Shown here: in pieces, positions 16,702-26,300 of the stretch
How positions within the stretch are numbered: position 1 is the first letter of the stretch
Layout: each line of letters starts with the position of its first letter
Assembly (NCBI RefSeq): GCF_030815415.1
Contig: NZ_JAUSWW010000002.1
Span: 62,001 to 126,000 of the forward strand
From: Streptomyces canus
GTDB taxonomy: Bacteria > Actinomycetota > Actinomycetes > Streptomycetales > Streptomycetaceae
Length of the DNA stretch: 64,000 nt
Direction of reading: 5' to 3'
Position numbers and translations under genes: made by a program
Notes under the pieces: model-generated
Databases searched by the model: none
What the model was told of the DNA's origin: nothing
Seen by the model: only the letters and a program-made list of their open reading frames with translations

Positions 16702-17229
16702 CTAGGAGCGGGTGGAGAGCGGGGCCGGGGCGGGTGCGGCGGAGGCCGTGCCGGTGACCCGGTGCGTGATCGCGGAGAACGCCAGCAGCCCGAAGGCCAC
16801 CAGTGAGGCGACCGTGCGTACCGCGTGGGACGTCTGCCACTTGTCCCTCACGTCGGCCCAGTCGGACGGCGGGGACGTGACCGTCCAGTCCTTCTGGTCC
16901 GCGTTGATCGGGAGGTTCACCACGATCGTCAGGATCAGGATCAGGAGGAGCAGGGCCAGGGCTGCCAGGGGGAGGTAGAGGTCTTTGCCCTTTGCCTTCC
17001 AGGCGCCAAAGACCAGGATCGCCGTGGCGATGATCGTGGGGATCAGGGTGGCGGAGGCCAGGGTGTCCAGGGAGTCGAGTTCTACCTGGCGGACCTGGGC
17101 GTAGACCTTGGCGTCGTAGTCGCGCAGGGAGGTCTCCAGGACCAGTACGCAGACCAGGAAGCCCGTGAAGACTCCGCCGAAGATCAGGCCGATCCAGCGG
17201 GCGATCGAGAACAGCGGACCTTGCTTCAT
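16702..17229 (-). CDS. DUF1772 membrane protein, anthrone-oxygenase-like
   Basis: A 175-residue integral membrane protein with four hydrophobic segments: GLIFGGVFTGFLVCVLVLE, LIPTIIATAILVFGAW, LPLAALALLLLILILTIVV and TVASLVAFGLLAFSAI. Between the last two lie the family residues NLPINADQKDW and DWADVRDKWQTSHAVRT. The DUF1772 family includes cofactor-free anthrone oxygenases that turn anthrones into anthraquinones. Inside an aromatic polyketide cluster that role is plausible but inferred. The gene sits between a SnoaL-like gene and a strong hairpin. Confidence 0.8.
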   Translation of the reverse strand: MKQGPLFSIARWIGLIFGGVFTGFLVCVLVLETSLRDYDAKVYAQVRQVELDSLDTLASATLIPTIIATAILVFGAWKAKGKDLYLPLAALALLLLILILTIVVNLPINADQKDWTVTSPPSDWADVRDKWQTSHAVRTVASLVAFGLLAFSAITHRVTGTASAAPAPAPLSTRS

Positions 17230-17321
17230 TCACAACTCCAGGGCGGCTGCGGGGTGGTGGGGCGCTCAGTCACTCACTCCGCCAGCCTTCCACAGACGTG
17301 GTCGAGTCCTGGTCGAGCGTT

Positions 17322-17810
17322 TCAGGCGGCTTCCGCCTTGGCTCGCGGGGCCTCGCCCGACTGCCAGACCAGGTCGAAGACGAAGCGGTGGATGCGCCAG
17401 CCGTGCGGGGTGCGGCGGGCTTCGGCCTCGTAGTGGCCGCCGATGGTGAAGTCCGCTGCCGGCTCGTCGGCTTGGCGGACGTGGACCGCCATCAGGTGGG
17501 CGGTCACCCGGGCCTCGTCGCCGTCCAGGTCCACGGTGTGGTTGGCGCTGATGTGGTGGGTGCGGGCGAAGGTCGTACGGGCCATCTGCTGGAAGCCGAC
17601 CAGGCCTTCCAGGCCCTTGAACTCGCCGAAGGGGAAGGACAGGTGGACGTCCTCGGTGAAGATCTTGTCGAGCCAGGCGTCGCTGCCGCGGTCCTTGTCC
17701 AGGTGGTGGACGTAGCGGTCGCAGAGCTGGGTGAGCTCCAGGCGGTCGTTGAGGAGCCGCAGTTGGCGGTAGAGGGTTTCCAAGCCGGCCTCGTCCTGCG
17801 TTATAGACAT
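17322..17810 (-). CDS. SnoaL-like / NTF2-fold protein
   Basis: A 162-residue NTF2-fold protein with LTQLCDRYVHHLDKDR (N-terminal helix), HLSFPFGEFKGLEGLVGF, ARTHHISANHTVDLDGDEA and a C-terminal GHYEAEARRTPHGWRIHR. In polyketide clusters this fold supplies cyclases (SnoaL, AknH) and hydroxylases. The Asp/His pattern here is closer to the SnoaL_4/aromatic-dehydratase type, so cyclase, dehydratase or hydroxylase are all possible. The ATG at 17810 follows AGAAGGACT. Confidence 0.75.
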   Translation of the reverse strand: MSITQDEAGLETLYRQLRLLNDRLELTQLCDRYVHHLDKDRGSDAWLDKIFTEDVHLSFPFGEFKGLEGLVGFQQMARTTFARTHHISANHTVDLDGDEARVTAHLMAVHVRQADEPAADFTIGGHYEAEARRTPHGWRIHRFVFDLVWQSGEAPRAKAEAA

Positions 17811-17841
17811 CTTCGAGTCCTTCTCTAGTGAGGCGTGCGGG

Positions 17842-18054
17842 TCAGGCTGCTCGCTGGAACTGGATGCTGCGCCAGGCGCGGGGCTGGAACGGGGTGGGCT
17901 GCTGGCGGTGCCAGCGGGCCGCGGTGGGTGGTCGGCGGCCCTCCGTGGCATGGGGAGGCGTGCTCATCAGGCGCTGGTGCAGGACGGCTATGACCGCGGC
18001 CAGCTCCTCCGGGGTCGGGTTGCCTCGCTCGATCTTCAGCTCGAGAGGTGACAT
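17842..18054 (-). CDS. Acyl-CoA carboxylase epsilon subunit
   Basis: A 70-residue protein beginning LELKIERGNPTPEELAAVIA, the diagnostic start of the small epsilon subunit that binds and activates the actinobacterial acyl-CoA carboxylase complex. The C-terminal half is basic and Pro-rich and ends with the usual PRAWRSIQ segment. It lies 10 bases downstream of the beta subunit gene. Confidence 0.88.
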   Translation of the reverse strand: MSPLELKIERGNPTPEELAAVIAVLHQRLMSTPPHATEGRRPPTAARWHRQQPTPFQPRAWRSIQFQRAA

Positions 18055-18064
18055 CGGTGGCCTT

Positions 18065-19630
18065 TCACTGGGGTGGCGTGCCGTGCTTACGGCGGGGCAG
18101 GGACGCGTCCTTCGCAGCGAGCATCCTCAGCGCACTGATGAGTGACAAGCGGGTGTCCGCGGGATCGATGACGTCGTCCACCAAGCCGCGCTCCGCCGCG
18201 TAATAGGGGTGGACCAGGTTGCGCTTGTACTCGTCGATCTTCTGGGCGCGCGTCTCCTCCGGGTTGTCGGACGCCGCTATCTCCCGGCGGAAGACGACAT
18301 TGGCGGCGCCTTCCGCGCCCATCACCGCTATCTCGTTCGTGGGCCAGGCCAACGCCACGTCGGCGCCGATCGAGCGGGAGTCCATGACGATGTACGCGCC
18401 GCCGTACGCCTTGCGGAGCACCACCGACACGCGGGGGACGGTGGCGTTGCAGTAGGCGTACAGGAGTTTGGCGCCGCGGCGGATGATGCCCTCGTGTTCC
18501 TGGTCGACGCCGGGCAGGAAGCCGGGGACGTCGACGAGGGTGACCAGGGGGATGTTGAAGGCGTCGCAGAACTGGACGAAGCGTGCTCCCTTCTCGCTGG
18601 CCTTGATGTCCAGGACGCCGGCCATGGCGGCGGGCTGGTTGGCGACGATGCCGACCGTGCGGCCGTCCAGGCGGGCGAAGGCGCACACGATGTTGGGGGC
18701 CCAGGCCGCGTGGACCTCCATGTACTCGCCGTCGTCGACCAGTTCCTCGATGACGGTGCGGATGTCGTAGGAGCGGTTGCCGTCCGCCGGGACCGTGTCC
18801 AGGAGGGCGGGGCAGCTGCGGTCGGCAGGGTCCTCGGTGAGGGTCTCCGGGGGGAGTTCCCGGTTGTTGGACGGCAGCATCGAGACCAGGTAGCGGACCT
18901 CGGCGATGCAGGTCTCCTCGTCGTCGTAGACGAAGTGGGCGACTCCGGAGGTGGCGGCGTGGACGTCCGCGCCGCCCAGGCCGTTCTGGGAGATCTCCTC
19001 GCCCGTCACCGCCTTGACGACGTCGGGGCCCGTGATGAACATCTGGGAGATCTCACGGACCGTGAAGACGAAGTCGGTCAGGGCGGGCGAGTACGCGGCG
19101 CCGCCCGCGCACGGGCCGAGCATCACGGAGATCTGCGGGATGACGCCGGACGCCAGGGTGTTGCGGCGGAAGATGCCGCCGTAGCCGGCCAGCGCCGAGA
19201 CGCCTTCCTGGATACGGGCGCCCGCGCCGTCGTTCAGGGAGATCAGGGGGGCGCCGGCCGCGATGGCCATGTCCATGATTTTGTGGATCTTTGTGGCGTG
19301 GGCCTCGCCCAGGGCGCCGCCGAAGATCCGGAAGTCATGGGCGTAGACGAAGACCGTGCGGCCGTCGACCGTGCCCCAGCCGGTGATGACTCCGTCGGTG
19401 TAGGGCCGCTTGTCCTCCAGGCCGAAACCGGTGGCCCGGTGCCGGCGCAGGGCCTCGATCTCGGTGAAGCTGCCCTTGTCGAGGAGGAGGGCGATGCGTT
19501 CGTGGGCCGTCAGCTTGCCCTTGGCGTGCTGACGTTCGGTGGCGGCGGGATCGGGACCCTCGAGGATGCGGCCCTTGATCTCCTTCAGTTCCAGCGTCGC
19601 CGCGGTGGACGGTGTGGTGTGCATGGCCAT
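18065..19630 (-). CDS. Acyl-CoA carboxylase beta (carboxyltransferase) subunit
   Basis: A 521-residue carboxyltransferase of the AccB/PccB type, transferring CO2 from carboxybiotin to acetyl- or propionyl-CoA. It has both crotonase-fold halves, with ERIALLLDKGSFTEI, LISLNDGAGARIQEG, the oxyanion-forming GPCAGGAAYSPALTDF, and in the second half LVDVPGFLPGVDQE, KAYGGAYIVM and MGAEGAANVVF. No biotinylated alpha subunit is encoded nearby, so a housekeeping one must serve. Its ATG overlaps the stop of the phosphopantetheinyl transferase gene (TGATG). It probably raises malonyl-CoA for the polyketide synthase. Confidence 0.92.
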   Translation of the reverse strand: MAMHTTPSTAATLELKEIKGRILEGPDPAATERQHAKGKLTAHERIALLLDKGSFTEIEALRRHRATGFGLEDKRPYTDGVITGWGTVDGRTVFVYAHDFRIFGGALGEAHATKIHKIMDMAIAAGAPLISLNDGAGARIQEGVSALAGYGGIFRRNTLASGVIPQISVMLGPCAGGAAYSPALTDFVFTVREISQMFITGPDVVKAVTGEEISQNGLGGADVHAATSGVAHFVYDDEETCIAEVRYLVSMLPSNNRELPPETLTEDPADRSCPALLDTVPADGNRSYDIRTVIEELVDDGEYMEVHAAWAPNIVCAFARLDGRTVGIVANQPAAMAGVLDIKASEKGARFVQFCDAFNIPLVTLVDVPGFLPGVDQEHEGIIRRGAKLLYAYCNATVPRVSVVLRKAYGGAYIVMDSRSIGADVALAWPTNEIAVMGAEGAANVVFRREIAASDNPEETRAQKIDEYKRNLVHPYYAAERGLVDDVIDPADTRLSLISALRMLAAKDASLPRRKHGTPPQ

Positions 19631-20448
19631 CACTCCCAGGTGGGGCAGACCTGCCGCTCGGCGGCGATCCGTTCGGTGGCGTCGTCGGTGTAGAGGCACT
19701 CGGTCGGCAGTCGGCGGGCGAGGATGTCGGGCCCGGCGGCGCCGGCGGGGGCCGCGATGGCGACGGCGGCCACGTGCGCGGGGCAGCTCGGCATGTTCTC
19801 GATGCGCCAGCCCCTCGGGCGGGCGGGAGCGTCCGGGTCGGTGCGCTCGCCCAGGTAGTCCGAGTTCAGTTCGCGGCCCAGACCGGTGCCCAGGCCCTTG
19901 AAGTAGGCCTCCTTGCGGGTCCACAACCGGCCAAACGCCAGGGGCTGTTCGGCGTCGGGCAGCGCCCGCAGTTCCCGCTGTTCCGCCGGGTGCAGTTCCG
20001 GCAGGCACAGTTCGACCGTCTCCAGCGTCGGCACCCGCTGGACATCCACCCCCAGGGGGGCGTCCGCGATGCTGATCAGGGCGATGCCGTGACTGTGGGA
20101 GAGGGAGAAGTGCAGCCCCGTGCCGTGCAGGACGGGACGGCCGTGCGGGCCGCCGCAGCACGGGCAGGTGTCCCGGCCGAGCGGGAGCCCGGCGGGCGGG
20201 ATGCCGGTGTAGGCGGACAGCAGGCGGCGCAGCGCGATGTGCGCCATCAGGTAGGTGAGGCGGTCCAGGGGGCGGACGAACGCCGCCGCCCGTTCTCGTT
20301 CACGGTCGTCCAGTTCACTGGTGACCATGTGCTCGGGGTGCTCGCCCGCCCATTCGGTGCCGATCACCCACAAGTGGACCTGGTGCGTGTCGACACTCAG
20401 CCGGGGGACGGTGCGCAGGAGTGGGGCGGTGGAGCGTACTGGGCTCAT
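19630..20448 (-). CDS. 4'-phosphopantetheinyl transferase (Sfp type)
   Basis: A 272-residue Sfp-type enzyme with the two core motifs: GVDVQR (Mg-binding Asp; the usual Glu two residues on is Gln) and LWTRKEAYFKGLGTGL (W-x-x-KEA-x-x-K). LHFSLSHSHGIAL, the P-loop-side motif, precedes them. An unusual CPCC cluster lies near residue 95. It would convert apo-carrier proteins to holo form. The ATGA overlap with the second carrier protein gene upstream suggests a dedicated partner. Confidence 0.9.
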   Translation of the reverse strand: MSPVRSTAPLLRTVPRLSVDTHQVHLWVIGTEWAGEHPEHMVTSELDDRERERAAAFVRPLDRLTYLMAHIALRRLLSAYTGIPPAGLPLGRDTCPCCGGPHGRPVLHGTGLHFSLSHSHGIALISIADAPLGVDVQRVPTLETVELCLPELHPAEQRELRALPDAEQPLAFGRLWTRKEAYFKGLGTGLGRELNSDYLGERTDPDAPARPRGWRIENMPSCPAHVAAVAIAAPAGAAGPDILARRLPTECLYTDDATERIAAERQVCPTWE

Positions 20449-20783
20449 CGCGCCGTCCCGTAGGCGGGTACGGCCACCGATACGGCCAGCAGGGCGGCGA
20501 TCTCGCCGACCGTGTCGTCACGCAGCAGGTCGTGCGTCTTGATCCGGACGTCGAGCTCGTTCTCCAGGCGGCGCTTGAGGCACAGCGCCGTCAGGGAGTC
20601 CACGCCGAGGGCGCGCAAAGGCCGGTCGGGGCCCACCCGGTGGGCCGGCGGCACGTCGAGGACGTGGGCCAGTTCCCGGCAGAGCCAGGACACGATCGTC
20701 CGGGTGCGGGCGTCGAGGTCCATGGCGCGCAGCGCGGACGGTGCGGGTGGCCGTACGAACAGCGGAGTGCTGGTGTGGTTCAT
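20445..20783 (-). CDS. Second acyl/peptidyl carrier protein
   Basis: A 112-residue protein whose last 85 residues form a carrier domain with the 4'-phosphopantetheine site LGVDSLTALCLKRRLE (Ser63). The sequence is nearer to type I PKS or NRPS-like carriers (RRLENELDV) than to the cluster's type II ACP at 28.5-28.8 kb. An extra 20 N-terminal residues may be disordered; an ATG at residue 21 is an alternative start. It is coupled to the phosphopantetheinyl transferase gene. It might load a starter or a side acyl group; its partner ketosynthase or adenylation enzyme is not visible. Confidence 0.85.
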   Translation of the reverse strand: MNHTSTPLFVRPPAPSALRAMDLDARTRTIVSWLCRELAHVLDVPPAHRVGPDRPLRALGVDSLTALCLKRRLENELDVRIKTHDLLRDDTVGEIAALLAVSVAVPAYGTAR

Positions 20784-20850
20784 GGACGTGTCGCTTCCGT
20801 CGAGGGGGGCGCGGGGCGGTGATGGTGCGTGCGGGTGGGGGGTTGGGCTG

Positions 20851-21786
20851 TCAGGCGGCCGCGGGCAGCGGCGCGGTGGTGCCGGTGACCGCGTGCCCGG
20901 CGAGGCACTCCTCGAGGAAGGCGAGGGCGCGCAGGTGGTAGGTGTGGGCGGTCCAGCCGAGGCTGATGTTGTGGCCGGCCTGCGGCAGGCGTTCCACCAG
21001 GACGCGGGGGGCGCGCGGCAGCAGCCCGGCCAGTTCGGCCAACGCGTGCTCGTCGTGGCGCCACCACTTCTCGTACTCGGCGAACGTGAACCGGACAGGC
21101 ACCCGGACCCGGGCGGCGACCGACGCGAACCGAGCGGGCCAGGACCGTACTTCGGCGCGTTCCCGCTCGGGCATGGGCGCGACGGGGCAGGTGCGGAACG
21201 TGTCGGGCGGATACAGGCGCAGGGCGCCCCAGTTGTGTTTCCAGTGGCCCTGGCCGCCGGCCGAGGGCAGATCGTGTGCCGGTACGGCCAGACGGTGGCC
21301 CAGCCCTGAGACGTCCACGCCCAGCAGGGGTGCCGTCAGGCCGTCCGCGGCGCACATCAGGGCGAGTTTGCCGCCGTAGGAGTGGCCGACGACGAACACG
21401 CCGGCGCCCAGGTCGTGCGTGGCCGCGTAGTGGGCGAGGGCCGTGCGGACCGTGGCCGACTGCTCGGCGAGGGTCTGGCCCGTCGGCAGGTCGGGGGTGG
21501 AGGCGCCGTAGCCCGGGCGGTCCAGGGCGAGGACGGTGTAGCCCAGGCGGGCGCCGAGAGTGAGCAGTGACTGGCCGGGGTGGGCCCGGCCGTCGAAGTA
21601 GCCGGCGGTCATGCCGCCGCCGTGCAGGGCCAGGACGGTGGCGCGGGGTGCGCCGCCGGGCGGGGTGGCGAGCAGGGCCGAGAGGCGCAGGCCCGCCGCG
21701 TCCAGCGTGACGCGGCGGGGCCCGGCGGCGGGCGGGGCGTCAACTGCCGTGCACGCCCCGCCCGTTGGTGGGATATCCACGCTCAC
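20851..21786 (-). CDS. Alpha/beta hydrolase (peptidase S15/esterase-like)
   Basis: A 311-residue alpha/beta-hydrolase with ALHGGGMTAGYFDG (oxyanion region), LDRPGYGAS, the nucleophile elbow VVGHSYGG (Ser136) and a late His in PQAGHNISLG. It carries no signal peptide. It overlaps the upstream hydroxylase by ATGA and precedes the carrier/PPTase pair, so it may release or hydrolyse a thioester or ester made in this pathway. Confidence 0.82.
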   Translation of the reverse strand: MSVDIPPTGGACTAVDAPPAAGPRRVTLDAAGLRLSALLATPPGGAPRATVLALHGGGMTAGYFDGRAHPGQSLLTLGARLGYTVLALDRPGYGASTPDLPTGQTLAEQSATVRTALAHYAATHDLGAGVFVVGHSYGGKLALMCAADGLTAPLLGVDVSGLGHRLAVPAHDLPSAGGQGHWKHNWGALRLYPPDTFRTCPVAPMPERERAEVRSWPARFASVAARVRVPVRFTFAEYEKWWRHDEHALAELAGLLPRAPRVLVERLPQAGHNISLGWTAHTYHLRALAFLEECLAGHAVTGTTAPLPAAA

Positions 21787-23276
21787 GCCGTGCTCCCCGA
21801 TGTGCTGTCCCCCGCTTCACCGAACCAGCGGTGCAGTGCGGTGCGCAGTTCGGCCGCATCCGGCGTGGTGCCGGTGGCCCAGGCGATGTAGCCGTCGGGG
21901 CGGACCAGGAGGGCGGTGGTGGCCGTCAGGACGGGTTCGGTGTCCTGCGGGCGGACCGTCACCGTCGTCACCCGGTCCTGCCACGGGGCCGCCGCCTCCC
22001 GCAGGGCCGGGTCATCGGCGAGGTCGAGCAGGACGCCGCGGCCCGGGTGCAGGAGTTCCATCGTGGTGACGGGACCCTCGGCGCCCGTCAGGGTGCGCGG
22101 GGGCAGGCGCCGGCCCAGCAGGGGGTGGGTGCCCTCGCCCACGTCGTAGCGGACGTCCAGGCCGGAGACCAGACCGGACAGGTGCCGCTTGACGTCGTCG
22201 TACTGGATGAGCTCGCCCATCAGCTCGCGCAGCGGGCTCATCTCCGGGCCGCCGACGAAGAGCATGCCCTGGGCGTGGGTGTTCATCAGCAGACGGGCAC
22301 CGGCCGCGTGGCGTTCACTGTGGTAGGTGTCGAGCAGGCCGATGGGCGCGCGGCCGCGGACCTCGGCGGCCAGCTTCCAGCCGAGGTTGGCGGCGTCCTG
22401 GACGCCGGTGCTCAACCCCTGCCCGCCCGCCGGGAGATGGACGTGCGCCGCGTCCCCGGCGAGCAGGATGCGGCCGCGCCGGTACTCGGTGACCTGCCGG
22501 GTGGCATCCGTGAACGAGCTGACCCAGTGGGCGGTGCCGGCGCTGATGTCCTCGCCGGTGATGTCCTGCCAGGCGTCGGCGACCTCCGTGAAGCTCACCG
22601 ACCGCTCCCGTTCACGGCCGGGCTCGACATCGGGGACGACGATGATGCGGTCCACCCCGTCACCGAGCGGGGCCGCCATCACCATGCCGCCCGGCAGGCG
22701 CTCGCCGAGGAAACGCGGGCGCAGATCGCAGCCGGCGACGTCGGCGAGGTACATGGTGCGGGTGGCGTCCGTGCCGGGGAAGGAGAACCCGGCCGCCCGC
22801 CGCACGGGACTGCTGCCGCCGCCGCAGCCCACCAGGTAGGCGGCGGTCAGGCGCTGGACGCCCTGCGGGGTGGCCACGGTGATCTCGACGTGGTCGCCCT
22901 TCTCGTCGAGCTCGAGGAACTCCCAGCCGCGCCGGATGTCCGCCTCCAGGGAGATCGCCCACCGCTCCAGAACGTCCTCGGTGTGCGACTGCGGGACACC
23001 ACGCGCACCGAAGTGCGCGTCCTGAAGGACGGTGTAGTCGAACTGCACGCCGCCGAAGTGACCCATGGGGGCCTTCTCCAGGTCCCCGAACCACGGCAGC
23101 AGACCGCGCTGTTCGAAGACCTCCATGGCGCGTGCGGTGAAGCCGAGCCCGCGGGACTGGCCGGTGGGCTGCTCCAGGCGTTCCACCACGACGACGTGGG
23201 CGCCGCCCAGGCGCAGTTCCCCGGCGAGCATCAGACCGGTCGGGCCGGCCCCGACGATGATGACGTCGGCGTCCAT
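21783..23276 (-). CDS. FAD-dependent aromatic hydroxylase (group A)
   Basis: A 497-residue flavoprotein monooxygenase of the PgaE/RdmE/UbiH type. It has the dinucleotide-binding GAGPTGLMLAGELRLGG at residues 9-25, the Asp-Gly type region around YLVGCGG, and GDAAHVHLPAGGQGLSTGVQD, the FAD ribityl-binding GD motif. The C-terminal thioredoxin-like domain (about 400-490) is typical of aromatic polyketide hydroxylases. It likely hydroxylates the polyaromatic core with NADPH and O2. It is related to the N-terminal half of the fusion protein next door. Confidence 0.9.
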   Translation of the reverse strand: MDADVIIVGAGPTGLMLAGELRLGGAHVVVVERLEQPTGQSRGLGFTARAMEVFEQRGLLPWFGDLEKAPMGHFGGVQFDYTVLQDAHFGARGVPQSHTEDVLERWAISLEADIRRGWEFLELDEKGDHVEITVATPQGVQRLTAAYLVGCGGGSSPVRRAAGFSFPGTDATRTMYLADVAGCDLRPRFLGERLPGGMVMAAPLGDGVDRIIVVPDVEPGRERERSVSFTEVADAWQDITGEDISAGTAHWVSSFTDATRQVTEYRRGRILLAGDAAHVHLPAGGQGLSTGVQDAANLGWKLAAEVRGRAPIGLLDTYHSERHAAGARLLMNTHAQGMLFVGGPEMSPLRELMGELIQYDDVKRHLSGLVSGLDVRYDVGEGTHPLLGRRLPPRTLTGAEGPVTTMELLHPGRGVLLDLADDPALREAAAPWQDRVTTVTVRPQDTEPVLTATTALLVRPDGYIAWATGTTPDAAELRTALHRWFGEAGDSTSGSTA

Positions 23277-23308
23277 GGTCTCTCCTCTCCCCTACTCGTG
23301 AATGGTGG

Positions 23309-26300
23309 TCAGCCGAACAGTCCGGCGATGTGCTCCGGCGCCTTCGTACGGCCCCAGTCCAGGGCCTGGCCGAGCAGTTCCGGCGTCGCCTCGAAGCACT
23401 TGTTGTCCGGGTCGCCCAGCGCGAACGGCTCCGGCAGGAACTTCGACTCCCGCAACTGCTCGAAGAGCAGCTCGGCGGCCTCCCCCGGCTCCAGCCCCCC
23501 GGCCTCGACGGCCTGGCAGGTGCTGCGGGTCAAGGTGAGCAGGGAACTGATGTCCTCGCCGACCGGCGCCGGCAGACCGGGAGTGGTGGTCTGCTCCAGG
23601 TCTTTGAGGATCTGCTCGTCGCGGTTCTCCATGAAGCGGCGGTAGGCCCGCTCGACGGTCATCGTCGGCATGATGCTCGTCGACTCCCACACCCGGGTGA
23701 CCGCGTTCCACAGGTCGTAGTGCTTAAAGCCGACGAACGAGCTGTAGACGAGGTCGTCGTGGACGTCGTACAGGCCCTGCTGGAGCCGGTCGATGTACTC
23801 GAAACGCTCGGTGGACCAGTCGCCGTCCCGAGAGGCCTCGATCAGCCGCCACGCCAGGGAGTTGACGACCTCCAGGGTGTTGGTCAGGCCGCGCGAGTAC
23901 AGCGCGTCGATGAAACCGGCCGCGTGCGCGGTCAGGCAGTACCGCTCGCCCACCGTGCTGGAGGAGGAGTACTGCAGACGGCCCGTGGCCACCCAGGGGC
24001 GCACCGCGCGGGCGTCGGTGAACTGCTCGGCGATCTGCGGGAAGCGGGCCAGGAACTCGTCGAACTCCTGCTGCGGGGTGAGGTCCTGGGACTTGGGGAA
24101 CTTCCGCTCGTCCAGCGTGAGGCCCACACTGCACAGCGGGCTGATCGCGCCGTCGTGGTTGTCGAAGGGGATGACCCACAGCCAGCCGCCGTCGAAGACG
24201 TGGTGCAGGGTGCCGTGGTGCCAGGGGCTGGGCTGCTGGTGCCCGGCGGCGGACGGGGCGTCGTCGTAGGGGGTGACGCCGACCATGTGCGTGAACAGGG
24301 TGCGGGAGTGGTGGCGGGCGCGGGTGGGCTCCTCGCGCAGACCGAACGCGTCGGCGACGGGGGAACGGAAACCGCTGCCGTCGACCAGGTACTCGGCCCG
24401 GTACTCCACCCCGCGGTCCGAACGCAGCACCGCGCCGTCGGGGCCCGTCTCGATGTCGGTGATACGGGTGCCGAGCAGCGGGGTCGCGCCGTAGCGGACG
24501 GCCAGGTGGAACAGGTAGGCGTCGGTGTCCTGCCGGAACAGGTGGCTCTCGGTGCGCTGCCACTCCGGGACGACCAGCTGGTTGATCTCGTCGGGGTTCT
24601 GGTCCTGGCCCTCGCGGTGGTAGACGAAGCCGAAGTTCTGCTTGCGGCCGCTCATCGGGGAGACGTGGTCCTGGATGCCGCGGAAGCTCGCCATGTGCAC
24701 GATCTCGGGGACCTCGTAGCGTTCGCCGACGATACGGGTCATGGCGGAGGTGTACGGGATCGTGGACTCGCCGACGGCGAAGCGGGGGTGGGTGCCGGCG
24801 TCGATGAGGAGCACCTTCACGCCGTTGCGGGCGAGGACCGCGCCGAGCATGCCGCCGGCCATGCCCGCGCCGAGGATGGCCACGTCGTAGCGCTCGTGCG
24901 CGTGGTCTTTCGTGTTCATGGGGTCACCCTTCGGGGAGTCGTTGGCGGCCTCGGCTTCGCCGTCGGCCTTGGGGGTCCCACCCGCACCGCCCGTGCGACG
25001 TGTTGATTCGGGTGCGGGTGCGGGTGGCCCCTGTGGGACGGAATCGCCGTCGGCAGCTGCCGGTTCGGAGGTGGAGAGTGCGGCGGCTACGGACTCGGGC
25101 GCGAGTACGAGACTCGGCTTCCGTGCGTCGTCGGCTGTCGGGCGTTCCGTCGTGGGCGGGCCGAACCAGTGGGTCAGGGCCTCCGGCAGGGGGGTGTCGC
25201 TCGGGGACGTCCAGGCGATGTGGCCGTCGGGGCGGAGCAGGAGGGCATCCGTGCCGGGGAGGTCGGCTGTGGCGGTGAGCGTGGTGACGTAGTCCGACCA
25301 GGGGGCCGCCTGCTCGTGGAAGGGAGCGGCCTTCGGGGTCAGGAGGAGAAGCAGGGGGCGGGCCGGGTGCAGCAACTCCGTTGTCGTGCAGGGGCGGTCG
25401 CCCGTCGTCAGGGTGGTGCTGGGAAGGCGTACGCCCTGGTCTCCGTAGCTGATGTCCAGGCCCGCGATCATCGACGCCAGGTGGGTGCGGACCTTCTCGG
25501 AGGGCAGGAGTTCAGCGAACAGGGCCCTGGTCGAGTTGGATTCCGGGCCGCCCAGGAGCAGCTGGGACTGGACCTTGATGTTGGCGAGGACTCTGCGGCC
25601 CACCTCGTGCCGTTCGTCGTGGTAGGTGTCGAGGAGGGGCTGCGGGGCCCTGCCGGTGGCTACCGCGGCCAGTTTCCAGCCGAGGTTCACCGCGTCCTGG
25701 AGGCCCAGGTTGAGGGCCTGGCCGCCGATGGGCATCTGGCGGTGGGCGGCGTCGCCGGCGAACAGGACGCGGTCGTGCCGGTAGACGGACAGTTGGCGAT
25801 TCGCGTCGCCGAAGGAGTTCACCCACAGCGGCGTGCCGGACGTGATGTCCTCCCCCGTGACCCGCTGCCAGACCTCGCACACCTCGGCGAAGTCCGGCTC
25901 CGCGGTGCGGAGTTGGGCTTCGCGGCCGAACTCGTGCACCATCACGCGGGTGACGCCGTCGCCGCGCCGGGCGGCCACCGCCATGCCGCGTTCCAGGCGC
26001 TGGAAACGCCGGTTGGGTACGTCGATGCCGGCGACGTCGGCGCGCAGCAGCTCGCGGTGCGCGTCCTCGCCGGGGAAGTCGGCGCCCAGCAGACGGCGTA
26101 CGGTCGAATTTTCGCCGTCGCAGCCCACCAGGTACGCCGCCCGGATCCGTACCGGCCCGCCGGGACCGGCGGCCACCGCCTCCACGCCCTCGCCGGTGGT
26201 GCGCAGGGCGCGCAGGGTGTGGCGCCGCTCGACACGCGCGCCCAGTCCGGCCGCCCAGTCCTGCAGCAGGCGTTCGGTCTCGGTCTGCGGGACCTTCCAC

